Below, piece after piece: positions 14,837 through 25,446 of a stretch of DNA of 64,000 bases. Positions within the stretch are counted from its first letter, which is position 1, and every line of letters starts with the position of its first letter. Below the pieces are notes generated by a model. The model was given only the letters and a program-made list of their open reading frames with translations. It was not told where the DNA came from and did no database searches. Source of the stretch: Ramazzottius varieornatus (lineage: Eukaryota > Tardigrada > Eutardigrada > Parachela > Ramazzottiidae); NCBI GenBank assembly GCA_001949185.1, contig BDGG01000009.1:1473601-1537600 (forward strand), read 5' to 3'. Both the position numbers and the translations under genes were made by a program.

Positions 14837-15480
14837 GTAACTTCGATTGTCAATTATTCGCTCTTTTCTGTTAAACGGATATTTGCAAGACCAATTTATT
14901 TGCGTTCGACCTATTTGGAGATAACTAGACCACGTTTTTTGTGAGTGGCAGTTTCCAGGGTGTTGAGATGGGCTTCCGTTTCCGCCCAGTACCAGTGCTG
15001 CCACCTGGTCAGTGTACAGTACAGTACTGTACTGTACTTCCTGATCGCAGTCCTGGTTAAGTAGTTGGCCATCCAATGTCCCGACTGCCGCGCCACTGGG
15101 CATTTGGTCAATTAATACGATACTGCCTGCAATTGCCGGTGTGTTTGACTGGACCTCAAAGGTCTCAGTGTCGTCAAGGTAGCATCGTCGAGGTATCAGT
15201 ATCGTCGAGGAGGTCGAGGCACTACTTTACCGAGTAGTGCATTGCCACCATCGCCCCAGGTTGAACGTGTGGTCGTGTGCTGGCCCTACCAGTTTTTCTC
15301 CACTGCAAGTAACATCGATGGCCTTATGTCGATGGTGCACTCGAGCAGCTGTATCCGACATTGTGTTGGCCAAGCTTGATGATACAGCTGTTGAACTTCG
15401 AGAGAATGGTTACGTCGTAGGCTGCCCGAAACACGACAGTCTACGATTAGTACGGTAAATAATTATGGTCCTTGAGTGCC
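14837..15480. other. Divergent intergenic region containing a 24-bp perfect palindrome
   Basis: About 640 bp between the start codons of the EF-hand gene and the sulfotransferase. A perfect 24-bp palindrome built from GTACA/TGTAC units lies at about 15014-15037, and short GTCGTC/GAGGT direct repeats follow at about 15160-15220. No gene is seen. Confidence 0.4.
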
Positions 15481-17304
15481 ATGAGAATTTTCGTGATGGG
15501 GGATGACAGTACCAAGGATGCACCGCATTTCATGCGGCGTTACCTCTACAGCAGTCGATGCGTCCACATTGCGGCCAAACGATGGAAGTTGATGACAGCC
15601 GTCCTTCTCTGTTTGTTGTTCATTGCAGGATGGCGTTTTTATAATGAGCTGCATGACACTGGGTCAAAAAGTGCAGATGTCAAAACTGTATCGCCGTCGA
15701 AGAAGGAGCCGCCAGCTGCACATGTGGAGCACGCCTCAGTTGTGGCGGCAGGGAATAATGGGAGACTGTTTTACAACCGTGTGCCGAAATGCGGAAGTTC
15801 CACATTAGTTTCCCTGCTGAAGAAGCTGGCTGTAAGGAATGGATTCACTCATGTCCAATCTCCACTGTTGGACGAGTGGTCCTTATTCATGCCAGCGCAG
15901 CAAGTGAGTTTTGATATAAACTTTTTCCATATGGAGCTCGCGCGATCGACATGTTTTCGTCTTTCAGGAGGCCTTCGTGAAAGACTTCGTGCAAAACCCA
16001 GTCGACACCAGCTTTGATCGGCACCTTTTCTTCCTCGATTTCGAGAGGTGAGCTCGAAGCCGCCCTGACTCCAGCGTGCGCCTCGCAGAGCAACCCGTTT
16101 GTAATTGTCCTCAAAAACTGAAATCCTTCAGGTACAACGAGGAAAATCCAATCTACATCAACATGATCCGCGACCCAACTGAACGATTTATCTCAGAGTT
16201 TTACTTCCGGAGAAGGCTGCAAAATGAAGGTGTTAAGCAGGGAGAAAAGAAATGGTACGACGAGGTGAGCAGCGTTCTCTGCAGTATACGGCTGGATGTA
16301 GTCATGGTCATTAGTCATGGCCACCTCATAGTCTTCCATTGCTTCACCCTTGCTCCAGATCCCTTCGTCCGATTCCTAAAATTCGAAAGCCATCATTTAG
16401 ATTTTAAAAGGCACCTTCGACTTTCCCGTCACGTGACCTACGGGGTCACATGTCAATCAATCAACTGGTGAGCATCGATGGCAGACACAAGCAAATAAAG
16501 GTAATTTTTGGCTCCCCGTAAACCTGTCACGTGGCGTGGCAGTGGGAGCCAAAAATTACCCTTATTTCCTTGTGCCTGCCATCGATGCTTACCAGTTGAT
16601 TGATTGACATCGACGGAATCAGGTGTTGAAATTGTTGAAATCAACGAAGACTTTGGGGGTAGCCATGACTAATGACCGTGGCTGTATTTACGGGTTACAG
16701 AACCGGAAGTTGGGTCGCCACCAGGGCCCACCACATTCTGCGAGCCATGACACAAGTTTTCGTCCGATAAATCCGATCGGCTTGCACCAAGTCACGATGC
16801 TCCTTGTAGGATCTGGACAATTGCATAAGGACTGGAAAGGATTATGATTGCCGTCTCGTCGAAGGGACTTTCTTGAAGAACATGATCGCCTTCTTCTGTG
16901 GCCACGAAATGGAGTGCTCGTAGGTTCATAACAGCATATGTTCGATGACTTAGAACATCCAGCAGAAAAATGACCGGGATGTCTTTTATAACAGACGACA
17001 CGGAAGTCGTCATGCTCTGGAACGGGCCAAGGAGAAAGTGGAGAAGCATTTCGCTGTGGTCGGGATTCTTGAAGACTTGGACATGACGCTCAGTGTTCTC
17101 GAACAGAAACTGCCCCGTTACTTTGCTGGAGTCATGGATCTGTGGTCGGACTCCAACAGCGACGGCCAAGTGGTCAACAAAGGACGCAACAGACGGCAAG
17201 ACGTCTCGCCAGAAACCAAAGAAATCATTCGGGCTAACCTAACCATCGAATACCAGTTTTACGATTTTATAAAAAATAGGCTGATAAGCCAAAGCCGCCA
17301 CTAA
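15481..17304 (+). CDS. Uronyl 2-O-sulfotransferase (UST/pipe-like)
   Basis: Type II Golgi enzyme transferring sulfate from PAPS to the 2-OH of uronic acids in glycosaminoglycans. Five exons: 15481-15903, 15968-16047, 16132-16264, 16810-16919, 16995-17304, giving 351 aa. A short cytoplasmic tail precedes a hydrophobic anchor (about aa 40-58), then FYNRVPKCGSST, the 5'-PSB motif for PAPS, then INMIRDPTERF, the 3'-PB motif. Downstream AFFCGHEMEC, the HALERAK stretch and FAVVGILEDLDMTL match the uronyl 2-sulfotransferase branch more closely than heparan sulfate 2-OST. Intron 3 (16265-16809) is unusually long and contains a foldback element. The acceptor at 16810 was chosen because it restores an expected cysteine pair. 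An alternative ATG lies at 15499. Confidence 0.9.
16295..16690. repeat. Foldback (palindromic) element inside sulfotransferase intron 3
   Basis: The inner arms 16451-16517 and 16543-16609 are nearly perfect inverted complements (for example TGTCAATCAATCAACTGG against its complement) around a loop of about 25 bp. A second, outer arm pair lies near 16301-16320 and 16661-16680. The structure lies wholly within the intron and carries no reading frame. It is best read as a MITE-like foldback element, perhaps two nested ones. Confidence 0.8.
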
Positions 17305-17642
17305 ATGCATCAACTTGTACCCATCGTGGCCACATCTCCAGATTGAAAGGACGAACAGGTCGGCAAGAGTAAGTTTCATTTTGGATCGGACTAACGTATT
17401 CAAAACCCACATCAGCCATTTTCGGGGAAAAACAAGTCGACACGAGTTCAGTACAAGGCGTAAGGTAAGAGAGGGGACCATATCCATAACAGAGCTTCAC
17501 TCATCAAAGCAGGACAACAGCGGCAATAAAATGATAAAGAGGGAGAGGATAGAGTTAAAAAGAAAAAAACAAGTGACTCGCACAATCAGCAGCAGCAACA
17601 CGTCAAGTCAGCCAGTCAGTTCTGCTGGCAAATGCCCACTCT
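17305..17642. other. Convergent 3' UTR region
   Basis: 338 bp between the stop codons of the sulfotransferase and the VDAC gene; presumably the two 3' UTRs. An A-rich tract lies around 17530-17570. No gene is seen. Confidence 0.4.
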
Positions 17643-18934
17643 TCAAACGCTAACTTCCAGGCCGAATCCATAGCGATGTCCGCCTCCCGACAAGTTCTGG
17701 CCATTGATCAGCGAGGATAGCGTCAAGTTGATGCCCTTGCGCAGTTCTTGTGTGTAGCTGAGACCCAATTGCCCCACAGTGTCGACTTTGGCCTTGATGG
17801 AGGCGGTGGGGTCCAGGTCGTACCTGGCCGCGACGCCCAAAAGGGTGTTTCCGCCTTGTGTCGAAAAGTTGGACTGGAAGCCAATCTCCAACTGAGGATC
17901 GACGCGGTTCCACACACCCATCTCAAAGTCCCGAAAGTGCGTCGTGCCGGCATGGAGAGTGTACCGACTAGCACCCATACCTAGAGCCACGTTGTACCTG
18001 AAAAGACACTGGATCATTACAAGAGAAACCAGTGGAGTAGCAGGCACAGAACGCAACATCTGTTAATGGTGGACCACAAGGTTGGACTTGTTCGCCAGCA
18101 ACCTGTCAACTAGCCGTTTACTTTGCCTTTACGACCCACCAAAAGCCTGCTTTGCCTGGGATAGTTTACCGAGCTAAAACCTCCCCCACCAGTGCCGACC
18201 AATCCATCAGTTCCTACCTTGTGATGGCCGACTTGGCGCTGTCGAAAACCATGCTACCACCCAGTCGCATGCCGTTGTAGGAGGTAACTGCCGACGAGCG
18301 AACGATGGGACCAGCAAAGTCCAGGTCGACGTCGGTGGTCAAATGCAAGAATGGTCGTCGCACCCTGAAGTTCAGTCCGGCGTTACGCTTGCCAGTTTGA
18401 GCTGACAGCCCGGCGACAAAGGTGACTTTAGCTCCGGCCATCATCGTGTCTTCGACGGACGCCTCCATGGTCACCATGTTGTCGGTGCTCCATCTTTCCA
18501 GCAGCGTTAGACCGTAGTCTTTCTGGGTGAAGGTGTGCTCCAGAAAGCCGTAAGCCTGCGGAGAGTCTCCGGCAATCTCTTGCTGACCAACCCCGCGGAT
18601 CTGCACGCCATTGGCAGTCGTAGTCTTCACATCAATCCGGGCATGTCCTATGATAAAAACCAGCCATTGATACCAGGAATCTAAAGAATGCACTATGTAA
18701 TCAGCGACAGACCATACATACCAATATTGTAGTTCTTGGCGAACAGGTCTTTTACACCTTTGTTCTACAGGACCGTGAAACAATATGGTGGATGAGCACT
18801 GAGCATAAGGGACTTTCACCAAGCACATGGTCACTTTGGCACTGCCTGATGGAACTCACCAGATCGGCAAAGGCTGGAGGAATCTCTCCCACTACCCTGT
18901 TGGCGCTCTGAACATCGGGCAGGAAAGAAGCCAT
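17643..18934 (-). CDS. Voltage-dependent anion channel (mitochondrial porin)
   Basis: Nineteen-strand beta-barrel of the mitochondrial outer membrane that passes ATP, ADP and other metabolites. Exons 18860-18934, 18722-18764, 18218-18647 and 17643-17997 give 300 aa, against about 283 in mammals. Recognisable features are the N-terminal helix ending IPPAFADL then KDLFAKNYNIG, the alternating strand pattern through the middle, KDYGLTLLERWSTDN (vertebrate counterpart EYGLTFTEKWNTDN), and the C-terminal eukaryotic porin signature region (LGLSYTQELRKGINLTLSSL, then GGGHRYGFGLE). The start is the ATG giving MASFLP. The central lower exon border may be off by one base. Nothing suggests a pseudogene. 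Confidence 0.95.
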
Positions 18935-19606
18935 CTGCAAATGAATCAACTACTAACGTTAAATGCTGGAACGTGCGCAGGTGAGCTTGAAGGACGTACC
19001 TTGATAGTTTATGAGAAGAATAAAGGCTGAGCTATCAAGCTTGGAAGATACCTGCGGGGACAAAGAACCAATTATAACTGGGGAAGGTCGACCCGAAGCT
19101 GTTACCAGTATCCCTCTCTCACACTATGTGTACTTCTGGGAGCCATCGAGATCTTACCTGTTTGCTCCAGAGATCCCCAACTCCAGACTTCCGAAGTAAG
19201 AATGGGTTCTGAAAATATGGATTAACTTCGCCCTTCGGAAAAGACGAAATAGGTTTCTCTGAACTCTTCTTGCGTCACCCATCTTCTGCAATTTTCTTAT
19301 TGGATATTGCCTGCTGTCGCTTAATATTTGACTGGCTGAAGGAGAAAAAAGGCAGTCGTCGCAGGATCCAGCCTTTGCTTACGTAATGTCATAGTCTATT
19401 ACAGACCGAATTGATTGAATGAGTTGATTGGGTATCCGATGATCAAATTAAAATTAATTCCAGTCGAATCATTCATTTTCCGAAACAAGCTTCTTCCAGT
19501 TCTAGAATCCAGACCAGGAGATTAGAACCTAGACCGATCAGCTCCTGAGTTTTCAAACGAAGGTACCAGCTGCTAGCGGACGGATTGTCGACGGTTAGGG
19601 CTGGCA
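18935..19606. promoter_or_regulatory. Divergent promoter region between VDAC and APC2 genes
   Basis: About 670 bp between outward-facing start codons, so both promoters should lie here. No conserved coding segment is visible and no specific element can be assigned. Confidence 0.4.
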
Positions 19607-22600
19607 ATGCCTCGTGGTGGGAGACAGTCGATTTCGGAAAGTGGGACGGAAGAGGTGAGAGAGACTACAGTGATCTTGGAATATGTTTATGCTAAATAAG
19701 GCGCTGCATCTGTCTCGCAGATGGTCACAGAGGTGAACACTACTCCTTGCCAGACACCATCAGCTCCTGCTGGCGGTATAGCAGCAGCAGGCGAACGGCC
19801 AAAAAGTTGCAAAGCGCCCAGAAGATCGGTGACGAAGAAGGCCGATGTGGCCTACGGATTCTTCCTGCCCACTTCGGAGGACTTTGACAAGTGGCCTGGA
19901 CTGCAGGTATGGAAAGAGAGTGTGCAGCTACAGGACAGCCAATGTCGGTGGAAGCTTCTTCTTCGACAAGCAGACTACGCTTCGGCCTGGTCTTGCGTGG
20001 AGCAGCGTACGACAAAGTACCTGCAAGAGACCCTCCTCCCCTTCGTCGACTATAGGACCGAGTTGGATGACGGCAAACATGTCATGCTGGCTTTTACGGG
20101 CCTTCATAGTGTCTTGTGCGCGGTCGCAAGCGCCGTATGCGACGATTTCCGTCAACATATCAAAATGCCAGGTAATTGGAACCTGAGCTGAAATACTCCT
20201 CAGTGAGGTTACACATGCTTGTTTTCTAGAGTTCATTGCAGTGGTACAGCCGGAAGCTGAGCAGAACTACTTGGACGGTATAGAAGAAGTGGACATAGCT
20301 GCAATGTTCCGTGGCGAGCCCCTCCCTGAAAAGCGAACTGAAGCTCCAGCCAAGCACAGTCGACTTCCTGCCATGGACTTTGAGACTTGTGTCGAGCCTT
20401 GCAGTTCCCCTCGAACGGACTTTGTGGCTGGCAGCACCGAGTCCAAGCGACGGCGGACCATGACGCCAGAAAGCGAAGACGCTACAGGGGCCAGGTTGAT
20501 GACGGGCCTCTCTTTGAGTTCCACACCCGAACGAAGTGCCATCCAAGCCGCCGTCATGGTTGAAGTGGCCGAGAAGGTTTCGGACTTTGTCGATCTCCGT
20601 CAGCTCTCGTCCCACGAACTGGACCGTAACCCTTCCGTCCTTTCTTCACAGCAGAATGTCTTTGGCGCTCTGACCAACATTGTCCAGCAGCACTACATGC
20701 AGCACTTTCCCCTGGCAATGGCAGTTGCGCTCCGCCCAGTTTCGCAGCTGATGGAATGCATGCTGGACTGTCAGCTCAATGCCGACAACGAGCCACCCAA
20801 AGGCAAAAATGCATGGTCATTATTCAAAGGAGCTTTTGAAAGTTCCGTCCGTTGCATGTGAGTGCAGGCTGGGTGGAAAGACCTCTCTCGGATACGGTCG
20901 TTTTATTGATGATGGCTTTTATGACAGGATTGAGCTGGGCTTGATGGAGTCGGTGGTGGTACCAGCTTTCCAGCTAACGTGCCAGCAGCGCGTGGGCCGT
21001 GAGATGGTGGACATGTTCGATCATGAGAAGAAGGTGAAGGGCTTTCTGACATTCCACCCACCCTTCTCCGCCATCAGTGCCGTAGCCCAGATGATTATGG
21101 GACAAACGACCTGTGGTCAGCACCTTCTCTTCAGTTACGGTATGAAGAGCGTGACGGCGCTGGTGGAGTGGGCCAAGCGGCAGTACATTGAGCAAGTGGT
21201 CGGCAACTTCTTCGACCTGCTGCTGCAGTGGCCCAAGTCCAAGAAGACCTTCATCGAACTGAAGCTGCTGATGGACGAAGCCTCCTCACACCAAGTCATC
21301 TACGCCGTCATCGTCTCGCTACAGCGACAGTTCCATAGTCGACTGCTGAGACCTGGCCTCAACACACAGGACATCCTGGCAGTGTACACGGCGGCCATAC
21401 GTGCTCTGCGCATCGTCGACCCTTCCCGCGTCATCCAAGACCTCGTCTGCCAAACTGTCCGCGTCTACCTCCGCTCCCGTCCAGGTACGTACATCACTCC
21501 ACCCAACCTTACTAATATCCCACTTGTTCCTTGGTCATTCTCAAAGTCAAATTGCAGCGTCAGTTGACTAAGTGATGCGTGTCTCACAAGGGTCGACAAA
21601 GCTTACAATAGGTCAAAGACGAGGTTTGAGGGCCGACGGCGCATTATGGCACATCTTGACAAAATTGAAGGTTTCTCAAATTGCAGATACTGTTCGCTGC
21701 ATAATGTCACATATCACACATATCAATCACAGCCGAGAGGGCGAGGAGAACCGCAAGAGTAGTCTGCCAGCCTTGGACGCCATGATTGAAGAGGAAGAAC
21801 AGGCCATGGCCGAGTCCTTACTGAACCCCACCAACTCGGCCTCCGACATTGACATGGACAACTGGGAGTTTTGGCAGCCGGACCCCCTCTACGCCGAACT
21901 GCTGACCACCTCTGCGCGAACAGACCGACAAGCAGACACCATCGAGCTGCTGATGAGCATCTACGGTGGCCAAGATGTCTTCATCAACGAGTACCAGTTG
22001 ATCCTAGCAGAAAAGCTTCTGGGCTATTACTCCTTTGATGCCGAGGAAGAAACCAAGCATTTAAAGATGATGACCAAAAGGTACCAGGTCATTTTCCCAC
22101 ATTTGTCAAATGACAGGGCGACGTTTATCGACGTGCGCTTTTAGGTTTGGGGAAACGCTGTTGCAAAAGTCGGAAGTGATGAGTCGCGACGCCATCGAGT
22201 CCAAGCAATACCAGCGCAAGATGTTAAGCAGCAAGAAGCTGGACGCTGATAGCAAAGCTCTTCCTCTGCCTTGTGGACCGGCCAAGAGAGTCATGCCCGT
22301 GCGGACCTTGGTCATCTCCCAAAACTATTGGCCGGAAATTCGGGCCGAGAAGATGAAGGTCCCTGAGGCTTTGCAACAGGCCATGGGGGAGTACACGGCG
22401 CTCTTTGAGGAAGTGACGGCTAGTCGCACCATCGACGTCCGACCCGAGCTGGGCCATGTCACCTTCGAGCTTCATCTGGACGAAGGCCGCTCCATGCATG
22501 TCCGCTGTAACCCCGTCTACGTCGCCATCATCCTACACTTTACCCAACAGTCCATCTGGCCTCTGGACCAACTGGCCCAACAGCTGGGTCTTTCTGCTAT

Positions 22601-23088
22601 AGTTTTGAAGCGCAAGTTACAGTATTGGCAGGTCAGTGAAAGAAACTTCCTTGTCCAAGCTGGCCATACCTCACAAAACTCAACTTCTTTTCCAGCGTCG
22701 TAATGTGCTGGAAGAGTGCGAGGCCAATGTCTACTCCGTCGTGGCAGACGGCAGCTTCTTGTCGCAAGAAGATGTGCGTCGTATGGACGACGAGGAGATT
22801 GAGTCGGCTGTCCGTTACGTGGCCGAAGTCAACCCCGACGAGCAGAGCTTGCAGAACCAGCTGCAAATGTTCTGGAAGTACATGATGAACATGCTCATTA
22901 CCGTCCCCACAATTACCATTGAACGCCTCTTTTCCATGGTGCGCATGTTCATCATTCGCGGACAGACTAAGCGCGAAGTGACCATCGACCATTTACGGCA
23001 CTTTCTCGACACCAAAGTCCGCACCCGCGAACTCATCTTCTTGAATAATAAATATTCACTTCCCAAGAAAGATGCCAAAGAAGCATAA
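19607..23088 (+). CDS. ANAPC2: Anaphase-promoting complex subunit 2 (cullin-like)
   Basis: Cullin-homology scaffold of the APC/C ubiquitin ligase, pairing with the RING subunit APC11 to ubiquitinate cyclins and securin. Seven exons: 19607-19654, 19721-20171, 20230-20857, 20928-21484, 21687-22080, 22145-22631, 22696-23088, giving 985 aa (human 822); the extra length is mainly in the N-terminal half. The cullin core contains GLNTQDILAVYTAAIRALRI and SIYGGQDVFINEYQLILAEKLL, matching human VSIYGSKDLFINEYRSLLADRLL. FGETLLQKSEVM and the C-terminal winged-helix ending FLNNKYSLPKK also match the family. The start exon codes only 16 residues before an intron; an alternative would be the ATG at 19721. 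Confidence 0.93.
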
Positions 23089-23437
23089 CATCTTTGACCA
23101 TTTCATGACGTCAACGCACTGAAATTCTTCGTGTTTATTTCCATCTCTGCCAGTTGATCCTCTCGTCTTTTCGGAATGTCCCAAGTCTTTCACGCAAATG
23201 AAACCCGTCTCAAAATAACACTATTAAAAAAATATCCAAACGAACGGAAAATTGTACCATGTAAAAACAGTGCTGTAAGATCATGCGTGATATCTTACAA
23301 CACCATAACCTCGTACGTAAGCCGAGTCAACCAAGAAAGTAAAGGAGGTGAACATGACGTCGTTCTGCCTTGACGGATGGGTCGGTCACTCTTTGATTTC
23401 CTTTCCATGCCTGTGAAAAAGTATTGTTGGTTTCCAT
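23089..23437. other. Convergent 3' region
   Basis: About 350 bp between the APC2 stop and the last frame of the ribophorin-like gene; A/T-rich in the middle. No gene is seen. Confidence 0.35.
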
Positions 23438-25446
23438 TCACGCTAACGGGCAGACGAATCTTGCAGCAAGTTGAAACAGAAACACGTTGCTTTTAGACAG
23501 CATGGAAGGACAAGCGGAATAAGTCCGACATCCATAGAATTGTCTTCCCAGAATAAAAAAACCCCCTGCGGAAACGAATTCATACCTTCTTCTGTGAAGT
23601 CTGGCGAACATGGCGTTTCCAGAAAAGAAAGCGACCGCTCCCAGAACGGTTAGATATTTCAGTGTGGTGAACATGTCCAGGAAAATCCAGAACATGTAAT
23701 ACAGGTAAAAGATGGCTGAAAGGATAGGAAGCAGTTGAGGGTGTTAGTTCCTCTTAGTTCTGACAAGGCACAGCGCCATCCAGAGTGGAAAAAGCTCTTT
23801 ACTTTTGCAATCGTTTCAGCTGCTGGTCAGATCGTACCAACCAGCAGATATGGGTCACCCCACCAAGGGAAACTACTGCTTCTTCATCCTAGCTGGCACA
23901 AGTGCAATCCCCCAAGCTTACCTCCCAACGATCCGTAGAAGACCAAACTTGTGGGGTGCAAGTCGAAGTTTCGAAAGTTTATTCCCAGTCTTGCCCACTA
24001 AAAGCAATACTACTGTACAACAGTGGAAATTACAGCACAAGATAATGCACTTACCAAGGCCCACAGAACAACCATGGGTGCTAGGACGGCAAAGGAGAAG
24101 GCGGTGGAGACAAGTGCCGGTGGGCGTTTCTCCGGTTCCCGGAAAGTATGCTGTAAACCACACCACATCAGAACTAGCCAAATTTCACTACTGTGACCCG
24201 ACGTTCAGAACCAACCTTGATTTCCGGCTTGGGGGCGAAACGCGCAAGAGGATCGGGGATATTGTCCACACCACCAGGAAAGCTCAGTTTCACTGATCCC
24301 TACAAAAGTCAGAACTGTTAGCTCTCCTTAGTTTAAAGACTGCCTTAGGATCGCTTCTAGATGGAGAAAAGCAATCTGGCAGAATTAACTTGTGGCAAAA
24401 ACTATGCAAATTGTGAGCTACAATGGATTCTGCGCGAACAGCGAATAGTGAAGATATAATACTTCTGGACCTTACCAAGTTTGCGGAAACTGCTTTAGCG
24501 ATGTTGACGTCGCCCACTTCGATACGAACATCATACTGCCCAGACAGACGGGCGAACTCGGCAGCTCGCTTTGAAAGATCCTGTAACCCCAACGGTAAGA
24601 TTCAGTGAAGAAGGTCATGTTGGCAAACGATCCAACAGATATTTCAGCCCGACTAGAAGTTAAGACAAGCATACCACTTCGACTTTGTAGCTATCACCGT
24701 CAGCTTCAGCCACCAGGACGACTTCCTTGACCTTGCCATTCGTCAGACGCAGGAAAGTCTGCAAGCACAACTATTCCTGACAAGCCCTTTTTCAAGGAAA
24801 TCAAGCATGAATGCGTCATCTAACGGCACCGTACCTGATCAGCCTTGACCGGTTGGTTATCAGCTTGATTTCTGACGGTGAATTTCACAACCAGCTTCTG
24901 GTTCTCCGGCACATTGGGAATGGACGATAACTTATTCGGCAGCGAAATTCTGCAAACAGAAATCAGCTTATGCTCATTACGGTATTAAAGTGACGAAAGA
25001 GGATCTGTCGTCAGCCTATGGCGCAATTTACTGGGAAATCCATCGTTAACGCACTTCTGGCTAAGAGACGCTTTCCCCGCATCCGAGTCGTAAATTGACA
25101 CCTCAATGTCCGATATCGACACCTGCAATTGATTCGCAACCGTCTTGATGCCATTTAGAGATTTAAAACATTATGGAAATCGCAGCTATTGACAAGCGTG
25201 CTGTTGACAAACAGTCCAGCATGCTGCGGAATCTTACCTGAACTTGTGATGAGCTTCGTTGTGCTTTTGCGGCTGGCTTGTCTGCTACCGGTGTCTCCTT
25301 AGACATGCCCTGCCCACCTTGAACCGAAAATATCGTCAGAAGCATTGTCAGGCAAAGGCTGCAAAGTCCTGCAAACGATGCACATGTCAATTACTTCAAG
25401 CGAAACGCATGGGAAGCAAAGAATCCTTACTCAGGTAGGTCTCCAT
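23438..25446 (-). CDS. Short ribophorin II / Swp1-like oligosaccharyltransferase subunit
   Basis: Subunit of the ER oligosaccharyltransferase that N-glycosylates nascent proteins. Exons: 25431-25446, 25238-25368, 25055-25122, 24835-24949, 24675-24758, 24476-24580, 24216-24299, 24055-24150, 23922-23997, then 23715 downward. The protein starts METYLRLCSLCL, a signal peptide, and after only about 50 residues enters the C-terminal ribophorin II region: TFLRLTNGKVKEVVLVAEADG, HTFREPEKRPPALVSTAF (human HLFREPEKRPPTVVSNTF), three membrane segments, and DMFTTLKYLTVLGAVAF. It therefore lacks most of the luminal N-terminal half of animal RPN2 (about 630 aa) and resembles the short yeast Swp1. The C-terminal end is uncertain: the frame runs on to 23438, but a donor-like site sits just after the last conserved residues. 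Confidence 0.85.
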
